64,000 bases of DNA from Plasmodiophora brassicae (Eukaryota; Endomyxa: Phytomyxea; Phytomyxea; Plasmodiophorida): NCBI GenBank assembly GCA_036867785.1, contig CP145411.1:1054001-1118000 (forward strand), read 5' to 3'. The notes beneath the pieces were generated by a model, which was not told the DNA's origin, did not search any database, and saw only the letters and a program-made list of their open reading frames with translations. Every line of letters starts with the position of its first letter. Position 1 is the stretch's first letter. Positions 21,656-32,110 of this stretch are shown here, piece after piece. Position numbers and translations under genes: made by a program.

Positions 21656-22647
21656 ATGGCGGATCGTGCGGCCGACCTGGTCGCGCAGGCCAAGGAGAAG
21701 ATGAAGCCCAAGTTCTTCGGCCTGTTCAAGAACACGGAGGAAGCCGCCGAACTGTTCGAGAAGGCCGCCGGCCAGTACAAGCTCGCGAAGCAATGTAAGC
21801 GGTCGCGTATTCGGGTCGGCGACGAGTGTAACGCATGGGATGGTGCAGGGAAAGAGGCTGCTGAGACCTATGTGCTGGCCGCCGAGGCATCGAAGGATGC
21901 GGGCGATTCGACCAGGACGAGGAATATGTACAGTGAGGCCGGCAAGGCGTTCAAGAAGAGTTCGCCGGACGACGCAATACGCATGCTCAAGATGGCGGCC
22001 ACCCAGTATCAGGAGGCGTCGCAGCTGTCAGGGGCCGCCAAGCTGTACAAGGAGATTGCTGAGGTGTGCGAAGAGCAGAGCGACCTGAAGGGAGCGATCG
22101 AGGCCCACCAGCAGTCGGCCGACTGTTACGCGGCTGAGGATCAGACCACGACCGCCAACCAGGAACTGCTGCAGGTGGCGAACCTGTCCGCGCAGGTGGA
22201 GGATTATCGACGAGCGATCGAAATTTACGAGCAGGTCGCTGCTGCCTCAGTCGACAACAAGTTACTGCATTGGTCTTGCAAGGGATACTACTTCCAGGCC
22301 GTCCTGTGCCATCTGGCGCTGTCGGTACATGGCCTTGACTTGTCGGCAACGAACGAGGCGATTAAGTCGTACAAGGACCTGTACGCCGCGTTCGCCGACT
22401 CTCGCGAATGCAAATTCTGTGAAACGATCGCGGAAGCGGTCGGTGCTGGCGACGAGGAGAAGTTTACCGATGCCGTTTATGAGGTCAGTGTCCCTGATTG
22501 CATTGAGGCTGGCGTCTGACTGGTTCCCGGTTGGTTCAGTTCGACAATGTCAGTAGGCTGGACACGTGGAAGACAAGTATCCTATTGAATATCAAGAAGT
22601 CCATCAAGAAGGCAGCGCTTGGTCTGCAAGAGCCTGATCTGACCTGA
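21656..22647 (+). CDS. NAPA: Alpha-SNAP (soluble NSF attachment protein)
   Basis: Exons 21656..21794, 21849..22483 and 22540..22647 (introns 54 and 56 nt) give 293 residues, standard length. Alpha-SNAP bridges SNARE complexes to the NSF ATPase after membrane fusion. Family signs: ADLVAQAKEKMKPKFFGLF with the membrane loop, repeated TPR-like helices (AAKLYKEIAEVCEEQSDLKG), SRECKFCETIAEAV, and the C-terminal RLDTWKTSILLNIKKSIK that activates NSF. Splicing makes the expected KQ-W-KEAAETY and YE-FDNVSRLD joins. The second half of this gene (from about 22028) is duplicated at 26165. This copy is complete and presumably the working one. Confidence 0.94.
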
Positions 22648-23155
22648 GCCTTCCTCCGCCGTGTTTGATGTAAACGATTTCCAATTAGATGCTCGATTCG
22701 CATAGGTAACCTCTCTTCTGACGGTCAGCAACAACGTGGCGAAACGAACTCTTTCGTAAGGCAGCTATATAGCGTCCAGTTTTGACATAGACGTATACGT
22801 TTATGTGGTATCCATGGCATCAATCTCGGCGTCGTCAAGAAGTCGAAGCCACCTAGCAATCGCTCTGGAAATCGAATCAGCGTCGATCACGGGGGCGACA
22901 TAATGTCGAAGCCCTACAGTTTGGCTCGCAGCGTCCGGTGCAGAGCGTCCAGCTGTGCGCTTTGCTCCTCGATTGGCTTGTGCATCGGATCGAGACGTTT
23001 CACTGCCTCCCTGCCCAACTGCACCTGCTGCGACAACGCCTCCGCCTGTCCCGAGCCACGTTTGACTAGGATGCTCGACCCAAACAATCGCACATCTGCA
23101 CCCGCTGCCTGTGTGACCTCCTTCTCGGAACGCCCGTCCTTGCACTTGGTAATCA
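22028..23155. repeat. Segmental duplication, copy 1
   Basis: About 1.13 kb that matches 26165-27277 in the same direction, with only scattered base changes and a 20-base difference. It covers the 3' half of alpha-SNAP, the convergent spacer and the 3' part of gene X. Copy 1 is joined to the intact alpha-SNAP 5' end. Confidence 0.85.
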
Positions 23156-23168
23156 CTGCAGTAGCCAT
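22801..23168 (-). CDS. Gene X, 5'-truncated copy
   Basis: Exons 23168..22918 and 22864..22801 (intron 53 nt) encode 104 residues starting MATAVITKCKDGRSEKEVTQ. It is nearly identical to the complete gene X at 26923..27338 but loses that gene's first 21 or so residues, because the duplication ends at about 23155. The present ATG lies in the flanking non-duplicated DNA and happens to be in frame. It converges on alpha-SNAP, 153 bp apart, exactly as the second copies do. Whether it is expressed is unknown. Confidence 0.6.
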
Positions 23169-23268
23169 CCGCAAAAAGGTGACGGGAAACGGGCCCGCCC
23201 GGTCAGGCGTGCGGCGGCCCGTCGCCCCAGTCTCATTCGGTCACTGTGCCGCAAGCATCGTTTTATCG

Positions 23269-24411
23269 ATGGAAAGTGGCACCACGTCTGTCCCGTCGCC
23301 CCTGCTGGACGCGAGGATCAGTTGCAGTTGCGGCGCCTGTCTGGATCCCGTCTCGTTGGTTCTTCATCAGGACCGATGCTGCCCGGCGCGTCCGCGCTAC
23401 TGCGAGTCTTGCAATCACTGGTTCGACCGCTCGGCATACTCTGAGCACAGAGCAATCTGTCTCATTCAATGTCGACTTTGCGATCGTCGCCTTCACCCAA
23501 CCATCGACTTGCCTACACATTATCGAACTGCTCACGGCGATCGTTTCGAGATTGAGGAGCCGGTTTGTCGGCAACCGTTAAACTATGCGCAGGAAGATAT
23601 TGGCGGCAGCCAAGACCTATTTCTTCGTTTCGTTCAGCAGCAGATCCAGCGTAACTCATCGTCAGCGGATTCGCTCAAACTTTTGTCGTTATGGCCGAGC
23701 CCCGTCCGTAACACGACGTGGTTAATCATCGAAGCTCAACTAGTCAATGACGAACGTGCACTCGATCTGCTCGCCTTGGCGAAGCGCCATCCGCTCGAAG
23801 ACTTCGAGTCCCTGACGATAGGCCTCATGGCCGCGGGAATTCTGCTACGGTTTGGCCGGCGCGAAGACGCGGAAGACGCCCTTGTCGACTCGAAATCAAC
23901 GCTCAAGTACAAGTTCGATCCCGATCGCATCGACGACGAACTTTGCGACTTTGGACGAGCCAGGCAAGTCTTGTTTCGTGCAAGCACTCTCATGCTATGC
24001 CACATGACGATTTTACCGGCGGAGCGCCGTCGACTGGCAGCATCGACAGGTCCCTATGCGCCAAGAGATGAAGAGGTTCTCTATTGCAGAGACCCGCTCG
24101 ATGGAGTTGACATCGGTCCCGAGATTTCTTTTGAAGCCCGCCTGGCCCTGCATTCCCTGCGGCTGGGTTCACGTCCGATCTTCCATATCAATGGCCCATA
24201 TCTACACGCGATGGTTGCCGACTTTTCGGATAACGGTTTCAGCTTTGAATATGTCGGTGGAAAGAGGTTTTTTCTCCATACCAACGTCTATCCGAACTTC
24301 GTTGGCCTACCTGAATTCCAGACTGGTGATCGCCCGAATGATATATCCGCTGCCCGATGGTACAGTCGTACGATATGTCGTCGACGAGGTTCAGATGAAA
24401 CTGATCGGTGA
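23269..24411 (+). CDS. Family Y protein: TRAF-type zinc region plus unknown body
   Basis: A 380-residue frame from the ATG at 23269. The start is cysteine/histidine-rich: ISCSCGACLDPVSLVLHQDR, RYCESCNHWFDRSAYSEH, CLIQCRLCDRRLHPTIDL and HYRTAH. The regular C..C..H..C spacing resembles TRAF-type zinc fingers. The rest (LVNDERALDLLALAKRHPLE, FGRREDAEDALVDSK, FSFEYVGGKRFF) matches no family I know, but recurs in four places in this window. The last 30 residues are unlike the rest, and another frame there reads MIYPLPDGTVVRYVVDEVQM, so the true end may be spliced or already decayed. The body from about 23610 is repeated inverted just downstream. Confidence 0.55.
   Translation: MESGTTSVPSPLLDARISCSCGACLDPVSLVLHQDRCCPARPRYCESCNHWFDRSAYSEHRAICLIQCRLCDRRLHPTIDLPTHYRTAHGDRFEIEEPVCRQPLNYAQEDIGGSQDLFLRFVQQQIQRNSSSADSLKLLSLWPSPVRNTTWLIIEAQLVNDERALDLLALAKRHPLEDFESLTIGLMAAGILLRFGRREDAEDALVDSKSTLKYKFDPDRIDDELCDFGRARQVLFRASTLMLCHMTILPAERRRLAASTGPYAPRDEEVLYCRDPLDGVDIGPEISFEARLALHSLRLGSRPIFHINGPYLHAMVADFSDNGFSFEYVGGKRFFLHTNVYPNFVGLPEFQTGDRPNDISAARWYSRTICRRRGSDETDR
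23610..24290 (+). repeat. Inverted repeat, left arm
   Basis: The Y body, in plus orientation, faces a copy of itself at 24410-25085 in minus orientation. The arms are about 680 bp with a spacer of about 120 bp (24291-24409). Differences between arms are mostly single bases, so the event is fairly recent. Confidence 0.8.
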
Positions 24412-25085
24412 CGCGTCAAAACCTCTTTCCACCGACGTATTCGAAGCTGAAACCTATATCCGAAAAGTCGGCAACGATCGCGTGTAGATATGGGCCATCG
24501 ATATGGAAGATCGGATGTGAACCCAGCCGCAGGGAATGCAGGGCCAGGCGGGCTTCAAAAGAAATCTCGGGACCGATATCAATGCCATCAAGCGGGTCCC
24601 TGCAATACAGAACCTCTTCATCTCTTGGCGTATAGGGGCCTGTCGATGCTGCCAGTCGACGGCGCTCCGCCGGTAAAATCGTCATGTGGCATAGCGCGCA
24701 TGAGAGTGCTTGCACGAAACAAGACTTGCCTGGCTCGTCCAAAGTCGCAAAGCTCGTCGTCGATGCGATCTAGGTCGAACTTGTACTTAAGCGCCGATTT
24801 GAAGTCGACAAGGGCGGCTTCAGCGTCTTCGCGCCGGCCAAACCGTAAGCAGAATTCCCGCGGCCATGAGGCCTATCGTCAGGGCCTCGAAGTCTTCGAC
24901 GAGCGGACTGCGCTTCGCCAAGGCGAGCAGATCGATCGCACGGTCGTCATTGACTAGTTGAGCTTCGATGATTAACCACGTCGTGTTACGGACGGGGCTC
25001 GGCCGTAACGACAAAAGATTGAGCAAGTCTGCTGACGATGACTTACGCTCGATCTGCTGCTGAACGAAACGAAGAAAGCATTCAT
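24410..25085 (-). pseudogene. Inverted partial copy of family Y (right arm)
   Basis: On the minus strand the reading FLRFVQQQIERKSSSADLLN, LVNDDRAIDLLALAKRSPL and later FHIDGPYLHAIVADFSD repeats family Y residues about 120-335. It lacks the zinc-rich N-terminus and the C-terminus, and a frame break lies near the FGRREDAE segment (here read as TVWPARRR). It forms a hairpin-capable pair with the left arm. It ends abruptly at about 25085, where a Z sequence in the opposite direction begins. Confidence 0.7.
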
Positions 25086-25460
25086 TTCCAGAACGTCGTT
25101 GGCGGCATTCACTTGAGACAATTCTCCCAGATTGTAATGGCCCTCGAGCGCACAGTGTGCCACACCGACTTTCATCTTGCCCCATTCTGTCCGCTCAACC
25201 TGCGCTATATCGGAATTGTGCCATCCTTCGGCAATGCGAAAGGAACGTACCACACACAGTTGTTTGCATTCAGGATACTAGATCCATTGCCGGATGCATT
25301 CGACCTGTCTGGGATATGCGGCTGCCCGATCTACGACGATCAAGGCAATGTTTACGGATTTGCTCGTTTCGTCCAGAACAAGTTGAAGTCGGTCAGTTGT
25401 GTCGTAGTTCCTGCCGCGCTCACTCTAGTACCAGAACCCGGTGGTCAAGCACCATTGTAG
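25085..25460 (+). pseudogene. Family Z fragment, trypsin-fold-like
   Basis: The plus strand reads FQNVVGGIHLRQFSQIVMAL, DFHLAPFCPLNLRYIGIV, then LDPLPDAFDLSGICGCPIYD and DQGNVYGFARFVQNKLKSV. A second copy at 31251-31773 on the minus strand extends it upstream with DVHCHDNALGIS. The Asp-Asn-Ala-Leu stretch and the G-x-[CS]-G-x-P-x-x-D-x-x-G loop are arranged like the Asp and nucleophile regions of trypsin-fold peptidases, here with Cys instead of Ser. No start codon context or full domain is present in this copy, so it is a fragment. Peptidase assignment is tentative. Confidence 0.45.
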
Positions 25461-25557
25461 GCATCGCCACCATTATCGTCATCGGCACCCGCGACGGTTA
25501 TCGACATCGCCGCTCCCAAATTGTAAACTTCCCGGCAATCGCTTTATCGTTGTGCGC

Positions 25558-26142
25558 CTAAGCCCATGTCGGAAGCCGCCGAGTGCCGGACCATGAGTCT
25601 TGGCCGTGTCCAGCATCAGCAACGGAGCGAACCCATCGCCCATCGGAGCCGGCCTGCTGGGCGTACCGCTTGAGCAGCGTCCCCACCGGTCCCGAGCTTA
25701 TCTGAGAGTGCACGAGCGCGTCGCTAGTCGACCCGTTGACGGCGCACTGGACTGCCGTCGCCAGCACCACGTCCAGCTCTGTGCGGTCAGGTCGAATACC
25801 GACCTGTGCTACCGAGCGATGGATGGACGACGACGTGTTGTCTCTGCATATTGCTCTGCGTCAGCCACGTCGTGGCAGCAGCAGAGGTCGACCGCGGTAC
25901 AGCCACTGTACCTCCAGTACAAGCTGTCGCCTGTTGGGACGTTCATGGTGGATGACGCTGGATGTCCACGACTATGTGCCGACGGGGGGCACTTGATCGC
26001 GGAAGGCGGCTGGAATGATCCAAAGATCGCTGATCATTTTGGATCGCAGATCCATGTTGAACTTGGGCTCACTGTGCCCTACGAAGAGCCTTGCGAGTCA
26101 TGCGTTTGCGAGTACGATGTCCACAACCAGTCGCCGGGGTAA
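25558..26142. other. Unassigned stretch between Z and the second duplication copy
   Basis: Both strands are partly open. Plus: VGTFMVDDAGCPRLCADGG and VELGLTVPYEEPCESCVCEY near 25930-26100. Minus: VVLATAVQCAVNGSTSDALV ending at 25558. The plus-strand piece has a cysteine pattern (CESC.C) but no start or splice chain. I cannot assign a gene. Confidence 0.25.
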
Positions 26143-26164
26143 AAAACACCTGTACAATCGCAGG

Positions 26165-26768
26165 ATTCAGGGGCGGTCAAGCTGTACAAGGAGGTTGCTG
26201 ATCAGGTGTGCGAAGTGCAGAGCGGCCTGAAGGGTGCGATCGAGGCCCGCCAGCAGTCGGCCGACTGTTACGCGGCTGAGGATCAGACCACGACCGCCAT
26301 CCAGGAACTGCTGCAGGTGGCGAACCTGTCCGCGCAGGTGGAGGATTATCGACGAGCGATCGAAATTTACGAGCGACAACAAGTTACTGCATTGGCCTTG
26401 CAAGGGATACTACTTCCAGGCCGTCCTGTGCCATCTGGCGCTGTCGGTACATGGCCTTGACTTGTCGGCAACGAACGAGGCGATTAAGTCGTACAAGGAC
26501 CTGTACGCCGCGTTCGCCGACTCCCGCGAATGCAAATTCTGTGAAACGATCGCGGAAGCGGTCGCTGCTGGCGACGAGGAGAAGTTTACCGATGCCGTTT
26601 ATGAAGTCAGTGTCCCTGATTGCATTGAGGCTGGCGTCTGACTGGTTCCCGGTTGTGTCAGTTCGACAATGTCAGTAGGCTGGACACGTGGAAGACAAGT
26701 ATCCTATTGAATATCAAGAAGTCCATCAAGAAGGCAGCGCTTGGTCTGCAAGAGCCTGATCTGACCTG
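26165..26768 (+). pseudogene. Alpha-SNAP 3' copy, truncated
   Basis: This repeats alpha-SNAP from the AAKLYKEIAEV helix to the C-terminal KKSIKKAALGLQEPDLT and stop (near 26768), including the last intron. It lacks the first 120 or so residues. A 20-base loss after GAAATTTACGAG (near 26370) shifts the frame and removes the QVAAAS stretch, and two extra or changed residues occur near the start. It cannot make a working SNAP. Its 3' part is almost unchanged, so the copy is young. Confidence 0.85.
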
Positions 26769-27277
26769 AGCCTTCCTCCGCCGTGTTTGATGTAAACGAT
26801 TTCCAATTAGATGCTCGATTCGCATAGGTAACCTCTCTTCTGACGGTCAGCAACAACGTGGCGAAACGAACTCTTTCGTAAGGCAGCTATATAGCGTCCA
26901 GTTTTGACATAGACGTATACGTTTATGTGGTATCCATGGCATCAATCTCGGCGTCGTCCAGAAGTCGGAGCCTCCTAGCAATCGCTCTGGGAATCGAATC
27001 AGCGTCGATCAGGGGGGCGATATAGTGTCGAAGCCCTACAGTTTGGCTCGCAGCGTCCGGTGCAGAGCGTCCAGTTGTGCGCTTTGCTCCTCGATTGGCT
27101 TGTGCATCGGATCGAGACGTTTCACTGCCTCCCTGCACAACTGCACCTGCTGCGACAACGCTTCCGCCTGTCCCGAACCACGTATGACTAGGATGCTCAA
27201 CCCAAACAATCGCACATCTGCACCCACTGCCTGTGTGACCTCCTTCTCGGAACACCCGTCCTTGCACTTGGTAATCA
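26165..27277. repeat. Segmental duplication, copy 2
   Basis: Partner of 22028-23155 (about 1.11 kb, same orientation). Here the alpha-SNAP side is cut and the gene X side is complete, the reverse of copy 1. The two copies flank about 3 kb that contains the Y and Z sequences. Confidence 0.85.
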
Positions 27278-27338
27278 GGCCGATCAGCGGTGTCAGCAGA
27301 TCGAACGTCGACGCCAGATCCGCAGGCTCCGCAGCCAT
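26923..27338 (-). CDS. Gene X, complete copy; small helical protein
   Basis: Exons 27338..27040 and 26986..26923 (intron 53 nt) give 120 residues: MAAEPADLASTFDLLTPLIG, then KCKDG.SEKEV, a helix with LSQQVQLCREAVKRLDP and the end LLDDAEIDAMDTT. It has no signal or membrane segment. The pattern (leucine-rich start, two long helices, acidic tail) resembles small subunits of large complexes such as Mediator Med9, but I see no decisive residues. It is convergent with the broken alpha-SNAP copy. The complete N-terminus marks this as the likely working gene. Confidence 0.6.
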
Positions 27339-27884
27339 CGCGGTAATGCGCCCAAGCCGCTGCGATGTGGCCGGGGACTGTCCAGGTCAATCAGGGTACA
27401 GGTCATCTCGGTTCCATTGACAGTTGCCGTTTCTTATGTAATCACAGGCAGTGTTGCGGTCTGTCCGGATTAAACAGTAGATGTTGCCGACTAATGTGAT
27501 AGCATCACACTGTGTCGTTCATGAAGGATCGGACTTCTCATGGAACATTGGGGTGTGACTAATTCGGGTGAAGTTCACGCCGATGCTCCAGGCATGTCTG
27601 AAGGCAACAGACATTCCAGCAATCCCAGGGCACCTGGTAATGGTGCCGTACATGGGCGAACCGGAGCCCAGGGTGGGCTCGATCCTCTGAGTGGAGGCTA
27701 CAATTCTGTGGCAATACTCGAGCCAATGTCCTGCAGTGACCATACGGTTGACATTTTAATGCCGTTCATATTTCCCCAGGAATTTTAGGATACGAGTACG
27801 CCGACGCCCAGTCTCCAGCAATTGGAGCGTCGATCAGCTAATTCGGCATGTTAGCAGAGGCTTGCATGATCGGGGCACATGGAT
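27339..27884. other. Gap without a recognisable gene
   Basis: Between gene X and the acyl-CoA oxidase stop codon. There are only short frames on both strands, with no codon bias, no splice chain and no repeat that I could see. It presumably holds the gene X upstream region and the oxidase 3' end. Confidence 0.4.
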
Positions 27885-30823
27885 TCAGACCTCTTCGGGG
27901 ATGCCAAACGCATCAACGAGGGCACGAGCATGAGGACGCAGGGCCACACAAAGCCGATTGATTTCGTTCCAGACAGCCTTTGCTTTCATCGCAGCGAAAT
28001 ACTTGAAGGTTAAGAACCACCCCATTGCATCTGGCGGACATGTTATCATATGCCATGAGAAATTACCATGGCGATGGCATACCTTGGATGGCACACAGGC
28101 AATACCTGGTAGAACATTAATGGGTGGCTCCAGAACCAGTTGCGTTCGAAACTTACAAGCTACACAGAGCGCTCAACATGGGCTTGATGGATTTCGGACA
28201 TGATTCGAGATGCAAGACAAACTGCTCCGCCACGACGCGATCGACATGAGCCAACGCGAGTTCTTGAACGAGATCGAGGCTTGCGTTCCATGCCTCGAAT
28301 TTGCCGAGGTCTTTCTTAGCGGTCAGCTTCAAGTAGACAAATATTCAGAATTCTACATTCTGGTAGAGTCAAAACCCAGAACCTTGTTGATCAGAGCTCT
28401 TAGAAGCCGCGCTTCACGATACTCGAACTGACAAGGATAAGAAGAAATTCATGGTGACATGTTAACCAATGGGATTCTTACAGCGTGAAGGAAGAAATCA
28501 GTAGAGCGGAGATGACCCTGAACAGGTTTAGGCGTCAGGGAAAGTTCACAGCTCTCGAGACCTCTCTGTACTTACGGAAGTGATAGTGGCTCGTTTAGGT
28601 TGGTCCCGAATTTCCATGGACATCGCTCGTCGCAGATGGGCAAACATCCCACCATCCTCAACGAATTCTTTTATAAGAGCGGTACTCACTTGCTGGAGCA
28701 GGACACGGTTATCGCCCTCCCAAGTGCCTGCAGAAAGCACACATTATTAACTCGGATTTGACGTTAACAGAGGTACCGACAGTCGATATCTGAATCGTTG
28801 CGCATTGGCCCGATTCGATTGCACGCGGCGAAGCCCATTCCTCCGCATGCTTCGCGGCATTCCTACCAGTACGACTCAGCACGTCAATGAATCATACGGC
28901 GATTAGTCGACCTGCAATGTCTTTGAGCGATGCCATGTGCACACAGCCTTCAGTCCAGCTGCCAGAATGTGGACAGTTTTCGAGCCAGGTTCGTTCACCG
29001 ATCTAGAGCAACGTATGAGAACAAGCGACATCGATCGACTTCAGCTGCCCGACATCGTCTTGAGATGGTTGACTGCTAACTGAAGAGCGTATGTCTTCGC
29101 TAGAAGCGGAAACTACGGGAAGAGTAAGCAGCGCAGCCACATCGACCCACAAAGACCAACCAAGCGTCGCTGATGACTGAGGTAGTCCATAATGGGGATT
29201 TCCGTTTCGCTTGTCGAATCGGGTCCAAATTGTCGTCGCGTTATTCCATAACGGATTGCAATTGTTAACGCTGTCTTGGAGATATGCGTAGCAGCTTGGC
29301 TGACCTGTAGACGATTATAAGGATCTAAAGCAGGTACGTCGACAAGGAACCCAGGTTCGACTTACAACGACGCGACCATACACAAGAGCTCCGATCTGAA
29401 CGATGAACCTGCCAGCGTTCGACTTAATGTCTGACACAAAATTCCCGTTGTCGTCTATAGTGCCGTAGCGATCGAGAAGAGCATCACGTGGCACGATCTG
29501 GGCAAGCGGTCAGTGATTGATACATGAGGCGCAGAACAGCATCGTTACCTTTTTGTCGAACCAGCAACGGCCATCTGTATGAATGAAAGGTAAGCGCAAG
29601 TGGCATATCTGTCAGTTGATACACAACTGCCGTACTATCAATTCCATTCAGGGCAGCCTTGATACCACAGTCCGCGATCCTGACACCTTCAGCGACAGAC
29701 CCATCATCATTTCGGACACGGACGATAAACACCTAGACAGATACATAATCAGAACTGTCAGCATCATCAACATGCAGGTTCTGATTACCATAACACCGTG
29801 GTGAACTTCTTTCACGTAGAGTTGAGCAAACACAACCAGGTGGGTGCAGTGACATGCAAGGTTGCCAATCTAAAGAGCCGAATAAACGATCAAATACCAT
29901 AAGCGAGGGTTATATATACCCAAAACTTTTGAGACGTTTCAGTTGGTGAATGTAGGATGAACCCCTTGATCGTATGATCGTAAGTTGCGATGGTCTCAAC
30001 ACCACGGGCATTCGAGCCATGGCCCAATCTTCCAGTCAAAATGTCAGTCAGATGGCGACCAAATTGAACAGCAAGGACTCACTCTGTAAGTGCGAAACCG
30101 CCCCTGACTAGAAGTTTTGCAATGCGATCAGCATATCGTTTGCGATGTTTCTCAGTGCCAAGCGCAATGACTGTGCCGCCAAAGAGCCCGAAGTTCACCT
30201 GTTGAAGATGTCAGGCGGGGACGTGCTGGCGATTGGTGTACTGACAGCGCATTTCGTTGCAATGTTGGGACCGTGAAACGAAAGCAGACCCACCGCATCA
30301 ATAAAGCGGTTTGGGGCTTTGAGGTAGTCGTGGAAATCCAAAAGTCCAGAGCTGACGAATGCCTTCAGCTGGGCCAGTACCACGCTGCGCTGTTCGTCCA
30401 GGGGCATTGCAAGATAATGTCTACGAGCGGAATCGGCTTAGGCGCACAACGATAAAGCGCAATGTCTACCTGTTCTTCTTAAACAAAGGGTGCGTTGCCA
30501 GGAAGTTTACAATTTGGGCGCGCCGTTCGTGATCGGAATGGTCCAGAAGTTTCTGCATCGCGTCACTGTCGAAAGATAGGTCCTGCGGAATTCGGATGCC
30601 TTTATACGGTAGCGCAACCTGAAATGTTTGGTCAGCAACAATACCCGGCTCTTCCCTCAGCATGAAGCGCCACCTGGATAAATGGGCGCAAACGCTGGGC
30701 GATCGACGGCACGCTCAATCCTAAATCGGCAGCATCAGATGTACTAACTTGCTGGAGAACTTTCTGTATCCGATGCTGCGGCCCTGTTCCCGAAGCCGGG
30801 CTCTCAACCATCTCCTGCGCCAT
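27885..30823 (-). CDS. ACOX: Peroxisomal acyl-CoA oxidase, 19 exons
   Basis: Nineteen exons join in phase from the ATG at 30823 to the stop at 27885, with 18 introns of 47 to 61 nt, giving 660 residues. Two internal exons are only 26 nt (29574..29549) and 23 nt (28105..28083). The enzyme does the first, H2O2-producing step of peroxisomal beta-oxidation. Family blocks: [99 protein letters not shown] and the end [13 protein letters not shown]. Near the N-terminus [10 protein letters not shown] resembles a PTS2 import signal (R-L/I-x5-H/Q-L, last residue Val here); the end EEV is not a PTS1. The gene is intact although it lies between repeat copies. Confidence 0.92.
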
Positions 30824-31249
30824 ATCTGCGTCTCCCACCACGCCTTTGATGAAGGCCACCCTAATAATCAATAGCGGTGCCCACTTACAAACGGGTTCCA
30901 ACTGCAAAAACGGGACGAAAAATCGGGCCCCCACAGGTCTGATTCGGCGCGTCCCACCCAACTCCCAAGTTGCCAACCGAGCCAATGGAAGAGCTGCACT
31001 GCAACACGCGGTCAAACGACGGAACAATGAATTACGTGGACGGGAGCTCACTAGCCGGGTAGAACCATCGCCAACTCCAGCAACGTGATGGCTGCTCAAC
31101 GGACTGAGAACTGAAGCAGCAACGCGTGTACGCGACGTCCGTCCGGCCCCGTCGAGGACTGCTGTTAAAATCGCATACAGGGTACCAGCTTTGTCCAGCA
31201 ACAAACAATGTATGCTGTGGTATGGACCGCGGAATTGAGGTGCTAGCAT
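30824..31249. other. Gap upstream of the oxidase
   Basis: No gene recognised. The minus strand stays open from 31306 into the oxidase start, but the extra residues are Ser/Arg/Leu-rich and unlike the family. The region probably holds the oxidase promoter. Confidence 0.35.
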
Positions 31250-31773
31250 GTCATCGCTGTGAGCAATTGCAGGAGCGACGAAGTCGATAACCGACGCTGG
31301 TGCCATTGCCAGTGCCCATGATGGTGCTTATACTGGTGCCTGGCAACCTGGATCCGGTAACAGTGTTAGCGCACCAGGAATCACGACACATGACCGACTT
31401 CAGCCTGTTGTGGACAAATCGAGCAAGCCCGTAAACGTTGCCATGAGCGTCGTAGATTCCGATGCACCATAGGCTGAGCGGACGGAACGGGGCAAGATGA
31501 AAGTCAACGTAGCACACTGTGTGCTTGAGGGCCACTAGCTACAATCTGGGAGAATTGTCTCAAGTGGGTGCTGTCAGCGACATTCTGAAAGCGAATGCAA
31601 TAATCCAATGTGTGCAGTGAGATACCTAACGCATTGTCATGGCAGTGGACGTCGGTCAGCACATGCTCGAAGCGGTCGAACGTTTGGCAAAACGTGCCCA
31701 GTGGTTGCGACTTGACGCAGTGGTGTACGATGCTACCGATCAATCGCCGTCTTCGGCGGGCTCTAGACATCAA
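31250..31773 (-). pseudogene. Second family Z copy
   Basis: Minus-strand reading: TFCQTFDRFEHVLTDVHCHD, NALGISLHTLDYCIRFQNVA, HLRQFSQIV, then in a shifted frame TVCYVDFHLAPFRPLSLWCI and DAHGNVYGLARFVHNRLKSV. Compared with the copy at 25085 it has an extra upstream part and lacks the middle segment with DLSGICGCPIY. It is frameshifted and truncated. It lies about 300 bp downstream of a Y copy on the same strand, which suggests that Y and Z were once one transcription unit. Confidence 0.55.
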
Positions 31774-31814
31774 CCTACCTAGCCAGGAAACGATCTAGAC
31801 CACTCCTGTCTGGG

Positions 31815-32110
31815 TCAATGGCTGGGGTGCGTGGGAAAAAGCCATACGTGGAATATGTCAAGACAGTCTGACTCTTCCACATGCAAAGTACTCCTGCAGG
31901 TGTTGTCGGGCACCGACGTGAATGGCGGACAATGGATCCGGGGGCTCAGACTCGGCCACGGGTTACGCTGCGCGAGAGAAGCGGGAGTGTGGCGGAGATC
32001 GGCGCCCTCGGTCAACGGGACCACCCTTCTCAAGCGAACCGTGAGGCCGCCAACTGTAGCTGGATGCTGCCATGGATGGAGGTAAGTGCGGTGTAGAACT
32101 CCCAATCACA
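31815..32110. other. Unassigned stretch between Z and Y copies
   Basis: Short frames on both strands, no known domain. By position it should match the Y-to-Z linker that is missing from the first locus. Nothing else is seen. Confidence 0.3.
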
